Source: Gadus chalcogrammus
Lineage: Eukaryota; Chordata; Actinopteri; Gadiformes; Gadidae
Assembly (NCBI RefSeq): GCF_026213295.1
Contig: NC_079417.1
Location: forward strand, 2,369,713 to 2,433,712
Length of the DNA stretch: 64,000 nucleotides
Direction of reading: 5' to 3'
The notes under the pieces were generated by a model that was not told the DNA's origin, did not search any database, and was given only the letters and a program-made list of their open reading frames with translations. The position numbers and the translations under genes were made by a program. Positions 48,382 to 59,225 of the stretch are shown piece after piece. Positions within the stretch are counted from its first letter, which is position 1, and each line of letters starts with the position of its first letter.

Positions 48382-49236
48382 ACGAACGCAGAAGCAGACA
48401 CACACACAATTTTTATTCAGTATTTACATAGAGATTGCCTTCACAACGGAAGAACAAAGTTTGAAGGTAGGATGCTATGTGGTGGTAGGCCTACGGCTCT
48501 GGAGTAGGGCTGCTTGATTAAGGGACAAATCCTAATCGCGATTATTTTGGTCAATATTAAAATCACGATTATTCAAACGATTATTTTCGAGTTTGAAGAC
48601 ATGATGTATTTTTTCAGCCTGTTTCTTCCAAAAAAAAAAACACTTTGTAACTGAGAACGTTGAAATTTTCTAGAACTTACTACATACTTAATACACTAAA
48701 TGGTCAAAAAGAAAATGTTCAAATCTAAAATAATGTACAGATACGTATCCAGCGTATCTGTTATAAGACATTTAATAATAATAATAAACTACAATCGTTT
48801 GACGCTAATAATCGAAATCGAGATCGAAATTCGATGAATCGCCCAGCCCTACTCTGGAGGTATAGGCCTATGCAGTGACAGCCTGACTAGGCCGGGCTCT
48901 GACGGAGGCTCCCTCACTGCTGTGGTCGGGGCTGTGGTCGGGGCAGTCCGGCTGCTGCCTGTCGTCCTGTTGGCCACTCCCACAGCTCTGCTCACACATC
49001 TCCAGCTTGATGAAGAACGCCTCGCAGCCCGACGGCTCCTCCTCCTCCTCGTCTTTGCCCCGCGCGCCGGGGGGGCGGGGCGAGTGGCGGCGCCCGGGGG
49101 AGAGGGGGGGGCAGGAGGAGGCGTCCCGGGGGACTCTGTGTCGGTGGTGCGGCGAGGGCTGGCCGGTGTGGTGGGGGTCGTCACCACTGGAGAGCGACGG
49201 AGGTCTCTCTGCTGAACCACCTGGAGGGGGGGGGGA

Positions 49237-49304
<68 letters not shown>

Positions 49305-49941
49305 AAGTGTTGAAAATGCCAGCATGCATAACGAATATTTAACCACGATACAGACAGTTTCTGTTTTCAGGATGACAGGGCACTTTGTCTGGTTTCAGTT
49401 ATACGTTTCTATTTTTAGATTAAATATACAGACAGTTTCTGTTCAATTTAGATGTGGTTTATATTTTTAGACAGACATAGTTGGCTGCCTAGATTGGACA
49501 TACAGTTTCGGTTTGCGGGTGACGACCCAGTAGACTGTCTAGGAATGAAACGTCGCCCAGGCGAGGGGACTTGAACCCTTCCTTTGACTTACTAGGGAAA
49601 TCCTTCTGCACGGTAAAGCCATTCGTCATCGCATCCTCTCCAGCAGGGACCTCATCATGTTCTTCATCACTGGGACCCTGCCCTTCAAGAGCCCGCCTTC
49701 GGTACCCATCCCTCTGTCCCCGCACGACCCTCAGTTCCAGCTCATTCTGTCTCAATTTGTACTCCAGCCGACTGATCTCCTTGTCCCTCTCCTCCACGAC
49801 ACTCTGGTACTTGACTATTTTATCGCTGTTGACGCGGTGGATGGCGTCCAGCAGGGCGCGTATCGCAGTGTTGACCGCCTCCTCTATGACGCGCCTCTCG
49901 TCCTGGGTGTACATCTGGACGCGTCTGGCGGAGGTCTCCAT
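47033..49941 (-). CDS. Coiled-coil / basic-motif protein, copy 2 (probable C-terminal frameshift)
   Basis: Four exons, minus strand: 49941-49593, 49220-48918, 48312-48216 and 47291-47033; introns phase 1, 1, 2, exactly as in copy 1 at 18.3-28.3 kb; 335 aa as read. Exon 1 encodes the coiled coil (VIEEAVNTAIRALLDAIHRV, EERDKEISRLEYKLRQNELE). Exon 2 is acidic and Pro-rich with AFFIKLEM, comparable to the VIKEEPSD of copy 1. Exons 3-4 are strongly basic (DAQRNKRYRQRCRSTPEGLR; RRKREMWRAAARRHRDR, W273). After this motif the frame turns into low-complexity Arg/Ala sequence. The +1 frame reads DDRFDDWPALGDAESPTREE and LDHF, ending at 47026, and resembles the DHLDLAHF tail of copy 1. A one-base indel around 47150-47200 is the simplest reading: a pseudogene in progress, an assembly error, or a real new tail. 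Role as for copy 1, inferred only. Confidence 0.72.
47872..48108 (-). mobile_element. tRNA-derived SINE (copy 3)
   Basis: Minus-strand head with TGGCTCGGGAGGTAGAGCGG and GTTCGATCCCCGGCTCC at the high end, body as in the other two copies. It lies in intron 3 of the copy 2 gene. Confidence 0.9.
48314..48405. repeat. (CA)n array abutting an exon 3 acceptor
   Basis: The array ends directly at the acceptor of exon 3 of the copy 2 gene, replacing the polypyrimidine tract by (GU)n in the transcript. Confidence 0.9.
48505..48851. mobile_element. hAT MITE with exact 8-bp target duplication
   Basis: Inverted ends TAGGGCTG ... CAGCCCTA are flanked on both sides by CTCTGGAG (48497-48504 and 48852-48859). 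An 8-bp duplication with TA..CAGCCCTA ends is diagnostic of hAT elements. At 347 bp it is non-coding. It lies in intron 2 of the copy 2 gene, about 60 bp from the exon 2 donor. Confidence 0.92.
49237..49302. repeat. (CA)n array next to an exon 2 acceptor
   Basis: About 32 CA units end 17 bp upstream (transcript sense) of the exon 2 acceptor of the copy 2 gene, separated only by a C-rich tract. Confidence 0.95.
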
Positions 49942-50425
49942 GAGGTGCGCTGGGAGCCGTCCGCAGCTGACCCGGCGAGAGGAAAACCCGAGGGAGAGCA
50001 ATGTTTGGACGATGGATAGTTCGGGAATTTAAGGTTTTCCCAGAGCAAAACAAACGCTAGTTGGTGGGAATATCACATGAGATTGTTTGGGGTCTCCAGG
50101 TGCGTCTTCTTCTGCGCGTTTCCTGTTTCATTTTGGCCCCACAGCTCCGCCGTGTGGTGGTGATGTCTTAACACATGATTAAGCCAAAAAAAAAAAAAAC
50201 TGTTTTATAGCGAAAGAAATCTATGGAAGCATATATGTAGCAAAATTAAAATGGCAATGCAGCTTGCAATTTGCAATTCAATAAGTCATTACATTATGCA
50301 ATTGACAATTCATTAAGCAATTTTATAATGTAATCTGTAAATACGTTATTCAAAGTGTATTTTAATATGCAAAGTGACAATGCAATCCTCAATTAAATTT
50401 GCAAAAGTTATAACAATAAAAATAG

Positions 50426-50779
50426 AATAACATTTTGTCAAATTCTTTGAGTTCATTTATTCAAATTGAAAAGCTATAGCGTCCCCGTGATTGCAATCCA
50501 CTTCGCCACGCTCCGTGTGTTAGGATATTCAAATGACATTTCCGCAAAGCGCTTTGCAAAAGATTTGGCAAAACGTTTTCCAAAACGTTTTCCAAAAAGT
50601 CAATATGCAAAGTGGCAAACGTATCAGCCAATCAGCGTCTGGGCGGGAACTACGTCACTTGCTCGTAATTTCCTTGTTCACGTTCGTATGTGTCTTGTAT
50701 AGAGCTCGTAAGTCGCCATTGCTCATGAGACCTATGAGACCAAAAAAATGAATGGGAGTCAATGGAGAGAAAGTAATTA
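50426..50779 (+). repeat. Left arm of a foldback (long inverted repeat) element
   Basis: Starts AATAACATTTTGTCAAATTC. The 354-bp arm is matched in inverse by 60635-61532. Matching blocks include CACGCTCCGTGTGTT, AAAACGTTTTCCAAAA and ATGGGAGTCAATGGAGAGAA. Confidence 0.88.
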
Positions 50780-50848
50780 TTTTCTGATCCCAGTCTTTAT
50801 ATGCCCCTGATTACACATATGCACTGTAAACCCGAATAAGTTACCAGA

Positions 50849-50894
50849 ACTTAAAAAAATTGAGGCAATCGATTGCCTCAATTTTTTTAAGTTG
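50849..50894. repeat. 46-bp perfect palindrome near the CACTA end
   Basis: AACTTAAAAAAATTGAGGCA followed by ATCGAT and the exact inverse, 23 bp per arm with no loop. It lies 27 bp inside the CACTA terminus. Confidence 0.95.
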
Positions 50895-50998
50895 ATTAAC
50901 TTAAAAGACAAAATTTTCCAGAACTTAAAAGGTTGGATGACTTGCCAATTGAACCTTTTGATAACGGTTGAATTAAAGTGCTCATTTAGCTAAACTCC

Positions 50999-51300
50999 AA
51001 TATTTGCAGTTAATATGACTTACAATTTTCTGTTGAGGCAACTCAAATATTTGCAGTTAATACGACTTACAATTTTCTGTTGAGACAACTCCAATATTTG
51101 CAGTTAATATGACTTACACTTTTCTGTTGAGGCAACTCAAATATTTGCAGTTAATTTGACTTACAATTTTCTGTTGAGACAACTCCAATATTTGCAGTTA
51201 ATATGACTTACAATTTTCTGTTGAGGCAACTCAAATATTTGCAGTTAATTTGACTTACAATTTTCTGTTGAGGCAACTCAAATATTTGCAGTTAATATGA
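50999..51300. repeat. 47-bp subterminal tandem repeat of the CACTA element
   Basis: About six to seven copies of TATTTGCAGTTAATATGACT plus TACAATTTTCTGTTGAGGCA ACTCAAA. In CACTA elements subterminal repeats bind the accessory protein; here that is inferred. Confidence 0.9.
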
Positions 51301-51436
51301 CTAAAAAGTTTCCAGTTTACAAACCACTATATTAAGTTCACAACACCATTTTATGTTAATAAAACTCTGTTTATTAGTGGTTCATGGATTTTAAGTACAC
51401 ATTAGTCACATATGTGTTTGTTTACTTAACAACATG

Positions 51437-52084
51437 CGACTCAAAACGTAAACCAAAAACCAAATGTGTTCCTGGTCAGTAAAGTCCATAGGAAATAGAT
51501 ATTTATCACACAACTAATCAGATAGTCAGGAAAAGAATCAGAGTTATGACCCACACCACACCTGGTGGCATGTCATGGGACATTTAAGAACATCTTCACT
51601 TAAAACTCTAAAATGCAAATGTATTAACTAGTATCAATGCAGTGGAATTTGGGTCATCTTGCGCAGCCCACAATGGTTAAGAAAAACATTAAAACATACA
51701 AAACTTTAGCCTTGAAACCCAGGTCAAAAGGCAAAAATTGAACCCAGGGTATTTTTTCGCAATGAAAACACATAAAATAAGCCCTCTTAAATAAGAGACT
51801 CAAAACGTAAACCAAAAACCAAATGTGTTCCTGGTCAGTTAAGTCCATAGGAAATAGATACGTATCACACAACTAATCAGATAGTCAGGAAAATAATCAG
51901 AGTTATGACCCACACCACACCTGGTGGCATGTCATGGGACATTTAAGAACATCTTCACTTAAAACTCTAAAATGCAAATGTATTAACTAGTATCAAATTC
52001 AGTGGAATTTGGGTAATCTTGCGCAGCCCACAATGGTTAAGAAAAACTGTAAAAAATACAAAACTTAGCCTTTAAACCCAGGTC
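51437..52084. repeat. About 290-bp direct duplication inside the CACTA element
   Basis: Segments 51437-51728 and 51797-52084 are nearly identical over CAAAACGTAAACCAAAAACC ... AGCCCACAATGGTTAAGAAA. Confidence 0.88.
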
Positions 52085-52165
52085 AATGAAAACACATAAA
52101 ATAAGCCCTCTTAAATAAGAGCAACGCTAACAGTCCAAATGGCTTCCATGAGGGGCAGAAATTAA

Positions 52166-53218
52166 TCTGAAAGAACGCTGCAGGCTTACCAGGCATTATA
52201 AAAGGCTAGTTCAAAGTTTTCCTTTTGTCTAAATAATGTCTCAAAAAGTTACTGCACTATGCAGGTGTTCAGCCAATTTACCCAAACTACACAATATGCC
52301 TGTTTTCATTAAAGTGTAATTCCGGAGAAAATTGAACCCAGGGTCTGACATGAAAACACATAAAGACTAAGTATAGAGCTTGCCCGGAGCAACGCTTACA
52401 GCCCAAATGGCTTCTATGTTATGAGGGGCAGTGCGAACGCTTCCAAATCAGCATTTTCTAACCACTAATATTGCTCAAAATAGCACAGAACCTCTGCAGT
52501 AGCATGACTAAGGTCCCTACACGTAAAACGAAGCATCAACAACTTAGTTAGTGTACCGGGAGTTTATTAAAAAAATACTGTTTTACAAGTCTGTGCCTTA
52601 CCGTTAGGTCCATGTTTACAAAACAAAATCAAGCCCCGCGCCGACGCCGGTTAGTTACACGAACGTTGCCAATACTCACTGCGCACTGCCACGTAAATGG
52701 CTACCGTAAATAATATAATAGCGGCGCCAACACTCGCTAGATTGTCACAAACCGCAAAGTATCAAGAGGGGCGCCTCTATTAAATTATTTACGGTAGTAT
52801 TTTTTTAATAAATTCCCGGTACGCTAACTAAGTTGTTGATGCTTCGTTTTATGTGTAGGGACCTTAGTCATGCTACTGCAGAGGTTCTGTGCTATTTTGA
52901 GCAATATTAGTGGTTGGAAAATGCTGATTTGGAAGCGTTCGCACTGCCCCTCATAACATAGAAGCCATTTGGGCTGTAAGCGTTGCTCCGGGCAAGCTCT
53001 ATACTTAGTCTTATTTTATGTGTTTTCATGTCGGAGAAGACCCTGGGTTCAATTTTCTCCGGAATTACACTTTAATGAAAACAGGCATATTGTGTAGTTT
53101 GGGTAAATTGGCTGAACACCTGCATAGTGCAGTAACTTTTTGAGACATTATTTAGACAAAAGGAAAACTTTGAACTAGCCTTTTATAATGCCTGGTAAGC
53201 CTGCAGCGTTCTTTCAGA
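52166..53218. repeat. 1-kb inverted repeat immediately after the accessory gene
   Basis: Arms of about 470-540 bp (52166 to about 52700, and about 52760 to 53218) surround a short spacer. Matching blocks include TCTGAAAGAACGCTGCAGGC and its inverse, ACCTTAGTCATGCTACTGCA, and GGGAGTTTATTAAAAAAATA. The outer boundary is 8 bp beyond the stop codon of the accessory gene. Confidence 0.9.
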
Positions 53219-53225
53219 TACATTT

Positions 53226-55491
53226 CTACATCAAGTCATTCTTGAGGGTCTGCAACCTGGGTGACAGTTTACCACCATCTAGACCAAGTAAAATCTTTTG
53301 AATGAATTCAAAAGTGTTGGTCAGTGCTTTTGGATAGCTGAGATGTAGTGCATATATCATTCCAAACATTACCAGGAAGGCGTCGCCTAGTCTTGGGAGG
53401 CCGACCATGGCAGCACTTTCAAGGATGACAGTGATTCTCACAGGGTCGTAGTGAACCGGACTTTCAAATGTGGCATGGTCACTGATGACGGTAAGGAGGC
53501 CCACTGCAACACTTTGAAGCTCTGGCTCAGACTCGTCCTGAATGAATGAAAAAGAGATACTAATCACAAACTAACACATGGAACAGAACAGATTACATAA
53601 TTTCTTTCTTTAACCAAGTCCCAATGAAATCCAATAAGGGAGATCTAGGTCTCATTGTAAGAGGTGAAAAGCAATAGATCCATGTTCTGCACACATAAAT
53701 CTAAGCGGTGTGAGAGACTGAAACCAAGCTCAATGACATTTACAGGAAATTATTTTACATCTTATTACTTTGAATGAAATACAGTTCCTTTATAGTGAGG
53801 AGAAAGAAAACCATACACTAAAACTGTATTGGTAGACTATATAAAGGTAAGTCCAAAATCATGCTAGTATTTTGATTAGCTGTTTGTATAATACACAGTA
53901 GAATCTGTTAGTGACTTAAGGAGACTTACTGTGCAGGTTCTGAAAAATCCGGAAACGTCCTCGCGCAGATATACAGGAAGGCAGTGGAGGACCGTAGTGC
54001 GCTTGGTGTGGATGTCATGGATTTCCTATTCAGATAAAAACAGAATTGTATATACAGAAGAGTTCACTGAACAAAGCTGATTTTAAACAGTCCAATCAGA
54101 ACATATGTCCACAAATAACCTGTTCACATCTTTAATGCAATCAGACAAATGGCAAACACAAAGTGGACTAATAATTGCAAAATTCACAAAGCTCATTTAA
54201 ATCATTGAATCTGTTCAATGTTCCACTGGTTCAACCTAGGAAATGTGTAATAATCTATTTACCTGTTCATCGTGGATTTTTAAAATTTCAGCCAGAGCAT
54301 CTGCTGTCTTCCCAGTTTTTGATGCCTTCTGTCTGAATAAGGTCATCAGTCGAGGAAGATGACGATCGAGCTCAGCATAGAAAGTGTTGGGCAGGTTCTG
54401 ATTCGTAATCCGCTGGAACTCTGCATACAACTACATTGAAAAAACAGCAGGAGAATACAGCAACACGACTTAAAAATTGGAAGAATTGCAAAATGAGTAA
54501 GAATCACAATTTTCACTTTAAAAGAGCTGATCCATATTACCTCAGACTCTATTTTGAGAGCAGGCCAGAGGTCCATAAGCTCGTTGACTGGTGGGGAGGA
54601 CATCACTATGGTCTGTCGGCGTAGGGGAAATGTGGTCTCCATCATTTTTCTAATGAGGGGCAGGTTCTTCTCCGTCTTCTTGACCTCTTCAACAATTGTC
54701 TGCCTCAACTGCTCAAGGCTTGAAGGATCCTTTCCTTGGGCAAAGTTAGGTAGGAAGTTGACTTCTGCTCGCTTGGGTCTTTTAATGTTGGAATGTGAAG
54801 GTTCATTTTCAGGATTAGTGCTACTTCTTTTTCCAGAATTTACAGTGACCTCTTGACATCCAGCCCGCCTCATCTTGGTCCTATAATTGCCCATCTTAAA
54901 CTTTATGCTGTATTTCCATCCAGTCCAGCCAGTCTCAGATCCCGCTTCCTTCAAGCAGGGATGTTTGGCTACAAGAGCCTCAGCAACCATTGCGATCTCT
55001 TTATCGCCTGGGTAAGCCTTAAAACCATACAGAATAGATGCAAGCTTGTCTAAAATGTCGTGCTTTAGGTCTCTTGTCAGCTTAAGGTGTGTGTTGTTCT
55101 TCTCATATTCCGCATTTCCATCTCTAAGTTTCAGTTCTACATCAAATGCAAATGTTGGAACTGGAAAAGGACCTGGAGGCCACCTGCTGAGACGCTCTGG
55201 AGATGACACATCTGAAAGTTGAACAGTAGATGCAATAGAGCTGGAGTCTTGTGAAAGTGAGATGTGCACAACAGCTTTTTGTGGCAATTCCTCAATGTCT
55301 GCAAGGGAAGTAAGTTTCCCGTCGAAATCTGGATCTTCATAAAGCAAATCAAAGTCAAGGTCGATGTCCAGCTGTTCTTTTATAATGTTGATCAGTGCAT
55401 CAACACTGGCTGGTCGTGAGCTGAGTTTCAATTTTCTAGCCTGGTCTTGCTCAACAACACGAAGAATCATTTGTGGGGATGCAGCTGCCAT
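53226..55491 (-). CDS. CACTA accessory protein (TNPA-like, SAMD3-related C-terminus)
   Basis: Four exons, minus strand: 55491-54541, 54430-54263, 54025-53930 and 53537-53226; all introns phase 0; 508 aa, no disruption. Residues 5-75 look like a PB1/ubiquitin-like fold (KLKLSSRPASVDALINIIKE, DFDLLYEDPDFDGKL). The middle is basic (KRPKRAEVNF) with the block TTFPLRRQTIV, and the C-terminus LHLSYPKALTNTFEFIQK corresponds to that of the SAMD3-like gene at 20.6-23.7 kb. The ATG at 55491 is 115 bp downstream of the transposase stop and is preceded by an acceptor (TTTTCATTAG) 4 nt away, so the exon is probably spliced from an upstream leader shared with the transposase, as plant En/Spm makes tnpA and tnpD. 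The likely role is binding the element ends; inferred. Confidence 0.85.
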
Positions 55492-55605
55492 TGTGCTAAT
55501 GAAAAGACAAAATCAGGTTGTTAAAGAGTACCATACAATTGGATAATTCCACAGAGTGAATAAAGACCAATAACTGATAAATAAAATAACCATTATTACC
55601 TGAAC

Positions 55606-58287
55606 TCAGTTCTGTCTCACTTCAATGAAGCGCTTGAGGGTCAGCAGCAGCGAGCCGTCTACTTTGTATGCTGCGAGAGGGACTGTATCATTCAGACAAG
55701 AATGCAGGTAGATCGACAGGCTTGTATTTGCAGTTGACAGCTCATAGGACAGTAGATGTTCTACATACCAGGAGTCATACTCAAGACACAGAAAAGATAC
55801 ATTAGGATTTACAAGGAGGATCTGTTCTATTTTGCAAAATTTTGACAGTCCACCGCTGTCTCCTACAGACAGAAACATTCCACAGACATAGTCTGTTCCA
55901 TCAATGGTCACATTTGATGTCTTGTAGATAGTGTCACTAGTCGTTTGTTCTCTAATGTGTACTTGAGCAACCTCTGGTAGAGTTGAAACCAGAACAGACT
56001 CAATCCTGGATGCCTGAGTTTTTGGCTTGAAAAATGATGGTGCAGCAAGATGATATGCCATCATGTGTTGGTGTCTGATTGCCATTGTCTTCAAAATATT
56101 TTTAAAATTTTGAGCGTCATGCACCACTCTTTTGAAAAAGCGGTGCTTGGCCTCAAACCGCATGGTCCAAACGTGCAGCAGGGGCCCAAAGCACTTGACA
56201 AGAGCAGGATAGTGCTCCACATAATGATGTTTAGGACGGAGCCTAACCTCAGGGAAAACCTCTAGCAGTGCCTGTCTATGATCACTGATTTTGCACTCAA
56301 AATAGTCCAAGGTTTCATCTGTAAATGATGGGCACAATGCTAACTGTACCACCTCTTTCAGCTCCATCAAAACTGCCCATGCCTTATCACCTTCTGGTAC
56401 TACACTGCCAACAAGCAATGGAAGAAGTCGGAGGAGAGTGGCATTTTCATGTGCATTGCCTCCAATTGTTCCTCGAGAAAGAAACGTTTTGGGAGGTGGC
56501 TGAGGTCTATCCACTTTATCAGCATGCTGATATGGGAATGATTTAATCTTGTTGTTCAAATATTCCAAAGTGAAGTACTTCCGCCGGATCATCTCTTTAA
56601 TACAAAGAGAAAGCTCCATGGGAACGATACCTTCCAGAAGATCGTGGAGTATATCAGGAGGAAACCCTGTGATTGTATGGAAGTAATTCAGGGATTCTCG
56701 CAAGGCACAGCCACCTTTAACACCAAAGTGGCTGCTTAAAGTGTCACTTTCTTGCACAGTTTGCACATGTAGGTCATGGCTAGCTTTGGTTCGCTGAGGA
56801 AACTTTCTCTCTCTGACTTCAGTTACTTGAAACTGTTCAACTGAGCCCATACAGAATCTGCAAACATGGCCTGTTCTAAATGACTCTACAAAGCCACCTA
56901 ATCCATGAGCAGCCAAATTGTCAGCAGAAACACAAAAGACAGTGCCTTTGACATTCTGACCAATGCTTTCGATGAAGACACCGTCATTTTCCAGGGTATG
57001 AACATCACGCAGCAATGGAGCAAGTACAGCTGCATATCCATACTTGCGGACGTCTGTCACTTTTACCAGTATTGCTAGCTGTATAGCATGTAATGCTGAC
57101 CTGTGTTTTGGTGGCACATTAGCGAGGACCCAATATACAGCGCAAAATTTGTGAATTTTGCGCGATGTGCCAAGCGGATTGCAAATTTCAAGATCATCAA
57201 TATATAGCTGGAGTGGTAGGGTGAGATCCCCTGTTGACAGCAACTCATTTTCAAGGAAATGAGAGCCATTGGAGCATGATACATATTGACCAGATGCAGT
57301 ATTTTTTTCAGTAATCTTGTTAAGAATGTCTGTGTTTTTAAAAAGCTCTTGAATCATTGAAAGGATAGGAACATACATGCTGGTATGTCCAGGTTCCTCC
57401 AACTGATACTCCACTGGCATAACACAAGGATAGTTGCGCTCAATAAAGGTTTTTCTACGCTTGTGTGAACTCAACTCGGCACCTTTAGAGGTTGATGTAG
57501 ACAGAACATTGCAGTCCATGACAGCCGCAACAACTTCACTAAGTGTAGGTTCTGTAATAATGTGACCATTTCTTTGCAGTATGTCACTAACTGCCTCTTT
57601 GATCAACGGCTCAGATAAGGAGAAGATGTCATTCAAGTGGTCTACTATTTCCTGAGTAGCTGTGTTTGAGACATGGAGGATAGCCTGCATCTTTAGGAAT
57701 AAGGAAGATACATTTTTTTTAAGTTGATTTCTTAGACTGCCAGTGTCACACTGATCATCATTCCCCACTTCTCTGCTCGGGCCTGGGCATTCTTCATGGA
57801 AATCATTATTTCCCTCAGAAATACTGGCTTGAAGATTATGGGGATCCTCACTGACAATATCAGTTTGAAAGTCTGATGCAAGACCTTCTTGGTGTGCTCT
57901 ACTTTTATGGGAATTAAATGAGGAGTACACATTTGTGCGATAGCTACAATCCTTATATGGGCACGTCACTGTTTCATGATTTTTCAAATGCTTTCTGAGA
58001 TGACTGAAAACGTCTGATTTAGAAAAGGGTTGCTGATATGTGCATAAAGAGCATTTAAATAACACAGTCCCCTGACTCTGCTCTGCACAACTGCTAGATT
58101 GTGCTGTATGATATCTTGACAGATGAGTACTGAGTGCATTAAGTGTCTGAAATGTACAAATGCAATCAGTGTAGAGGCATGGAAGAGGGCTGATTCTGGA
58201 ATAGTGGCTGTGCTGCAGCCTGTAGTGTCTAAATAACTGTATTCTGGAGGTGAAAGAAGCTGCGCACAACTTACAGCTCCAGATCAT
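55606..58287 (-). CDS. CACTA/EnSpm-type transposase with four C2H2 zinc fingers
   Basis: One open exon of 893 aa, minus strand. The ATG at 58287 is 17 nt downstream of an acceptor (GCCTTTTAG), so a non-coding leader exon is expected. Residues 1-135 hold four C2H2-type fingers (CKLC...H, CLYTDC...H, CSLC...H, CPYKDC...H), probably for end recognition. Candidate catalytic acidic residues of the RNase H-like fold are the D-D of IDDLEICNPLG (about 363-373), D456 in ADNLAAHGLGG (followed by CRFC) and E712 in MRFEAKH. Further family blocks are DILHDLLEGIVP (about 545) and KHHYVEHYP (about 686). No stop or frameshift was seen. It catalyses cut-and-paste excision and insertion of the element whose ends are at 50822 and 60548. 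The superfamily call rests mainly on those ends. Confidence 0.85.
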   Translation of the reverse strand: MIWSCKLCAASFTSRIQLFRHYRLQHSHYSRISPLPCLYTDCICTFQTLNALSTHLSRYHTAQSSSCAEQSQGTVLFKCSLCTYQQPFSKSDVFSHLRKHLKNHETVTCPYKDCSYRTNVYSSFNSHKSRAHQEGLASDFQTDIVSEDPHNLQASISEGNNDFHEECPGPSREVGNDDQCDTGSLRNQLKKNVSSLFLKMQAILHVSNTATQEIVDHLNDIFSLSEPLIKEAVSDILQRNGHIITEPTLSEVVAAVMDCNVLSTSTSKGAELSSHKRRKTFIERNYPCVMPVEYQLEEPGHTSMYVPILSMIQELFKNTDILNKITEKNTASGQYVSCSNGSHFLENELLSTGDLTLPLQLYIDDLEICNPLGTSRKIHKFCAVYWVLANVPPKHRSALHAIQLAILVKVTDVRKYGYAAVLAPLLRDVHTLENDGVFIESIGQNVKGTVFCVSADNLAAHGLGGFVESFRTGHVCRFCMGSVEQFQVTEVRERKFPQRTKASHDLHVQTVQESDTLSSHFGVKGGCALRESLNYFHTITGFPPDILHDLLEGIVPMELSLCIKEMIRRKYFTLEYLNNKIKSFPYQHADKVDRPQPPPKTFLSRGTIGGNAHENATLLRLLPLLVGSVVPEGDKAWAVLMELKEVVQLALCPSFTDETLDYFECKISDHRQALLEVFPEVRLRPKHHYVEHYPALVKCFGPLLHVWTMRFEAKHRFFKRVVHDAQNFKNILKTMAIRHQHMMAYHLAAPSFFKPKTQASRIESVLVSTLPEVAQVHIREQTTSDTIYKTSNVTIDGTDYVCGMFLSVGDSGGLSKFCKIEQILLVNPNVSFLCLEYDSWYVEHLLSYELSTANTSLSIYLHSCLNDTVPLAAYKVDGSLLLTLKRFIEVRQN

Positions 58288-58299
58288 TCTTGAACCAGC

Positions 58300-59220
58300 A
58301 ACCTAAAAGGCAAAGAAAAAAAGTTTAGACCACGATCTAAAACTTTAAAAAAAGAATGGCTTTTACTACCCAATATAACCACAAGTTAATTACCGTTAGC
58401 TTACCAAAACATGATCATGGTACAGCCTACACTGCTTTAAAATTACAACATGTTTTCCTCAAAACAATGCGTTTCATATAACGTCTATAGATGGAAAATA
58501 GCAGTAAATGTATTCGTTTTTAATACGCATCTTTGGACTCATTTTATAGACCATTTCTTTTAGATCATACGTTTTGCAAGCAAATACGAAGTTAAGCAAA
58601 AATATGATCCGTGCAGTGCCAAAGGTTAAATATAAATTAGGAAAATAGCATTCATGAACAGAACACATTCATGAATTGTTGACTTGAATACAGCAAAAAG
58701 CTTTATTTTGGCCAAACAGGTAAGTAGAATAAACGATGATATGTATATGTGGGAGTGCAATTTAAGTTATTTGTATTAAGAGTGAAAGGGGTGGGGGGAA
58801 TAGAAGAATTCACATTCATTGGATTACCTGGTATTGTCAAGCTCCGATAAGGAGAAAGACAGGAAGTGAACCCAGAACCACGACTCAAGGGGGTAACATT
58901 ACTGTAAAGAAAAGCAGCAGATCGTGAACTTTACTGCATGGTTAATCAACAATAAAGCCGTTTCTTTAGAAAATAAAGATGCTCACATTAAATACAAGAA
59001 TCACTGAAATCCAATACAAGAAGGCATGTCCTATATATCTAGTCCAAAGACAATGTATGGTCTTCATTTTGAGTCGCTAGCCGCGTTTACAGGGACACTT
59101 CTGATCAGATTATCGGAATATATATATTCCTATCATGCGATTCCCTTGTGTACATATTAAACTGTTTAATGCTATTACATAATGCAAACAACGCATGGAT
59201 TTCAGTATTAAAGCTCCCGA
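58300..59220. other. CACTA 5' region: putative promoter/leader
   Basis: No coding exon was recognised. The shared leader exon for the two minus-strand CACTA genes should lie here or further right. No definite TATA/initiator could be assigned. Confidence 0.45.
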
Positions 59221-59225
59221 CTTGC

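Noticed and set aside
48849..49346. Alternative Arg/Ser/Pro-rich frame for exon 2 of the copy 2 gene
   Set aside because: Only the frame with KDEEEEEPSGCEAFFIKLEM joins both neighbouring exons in phase.
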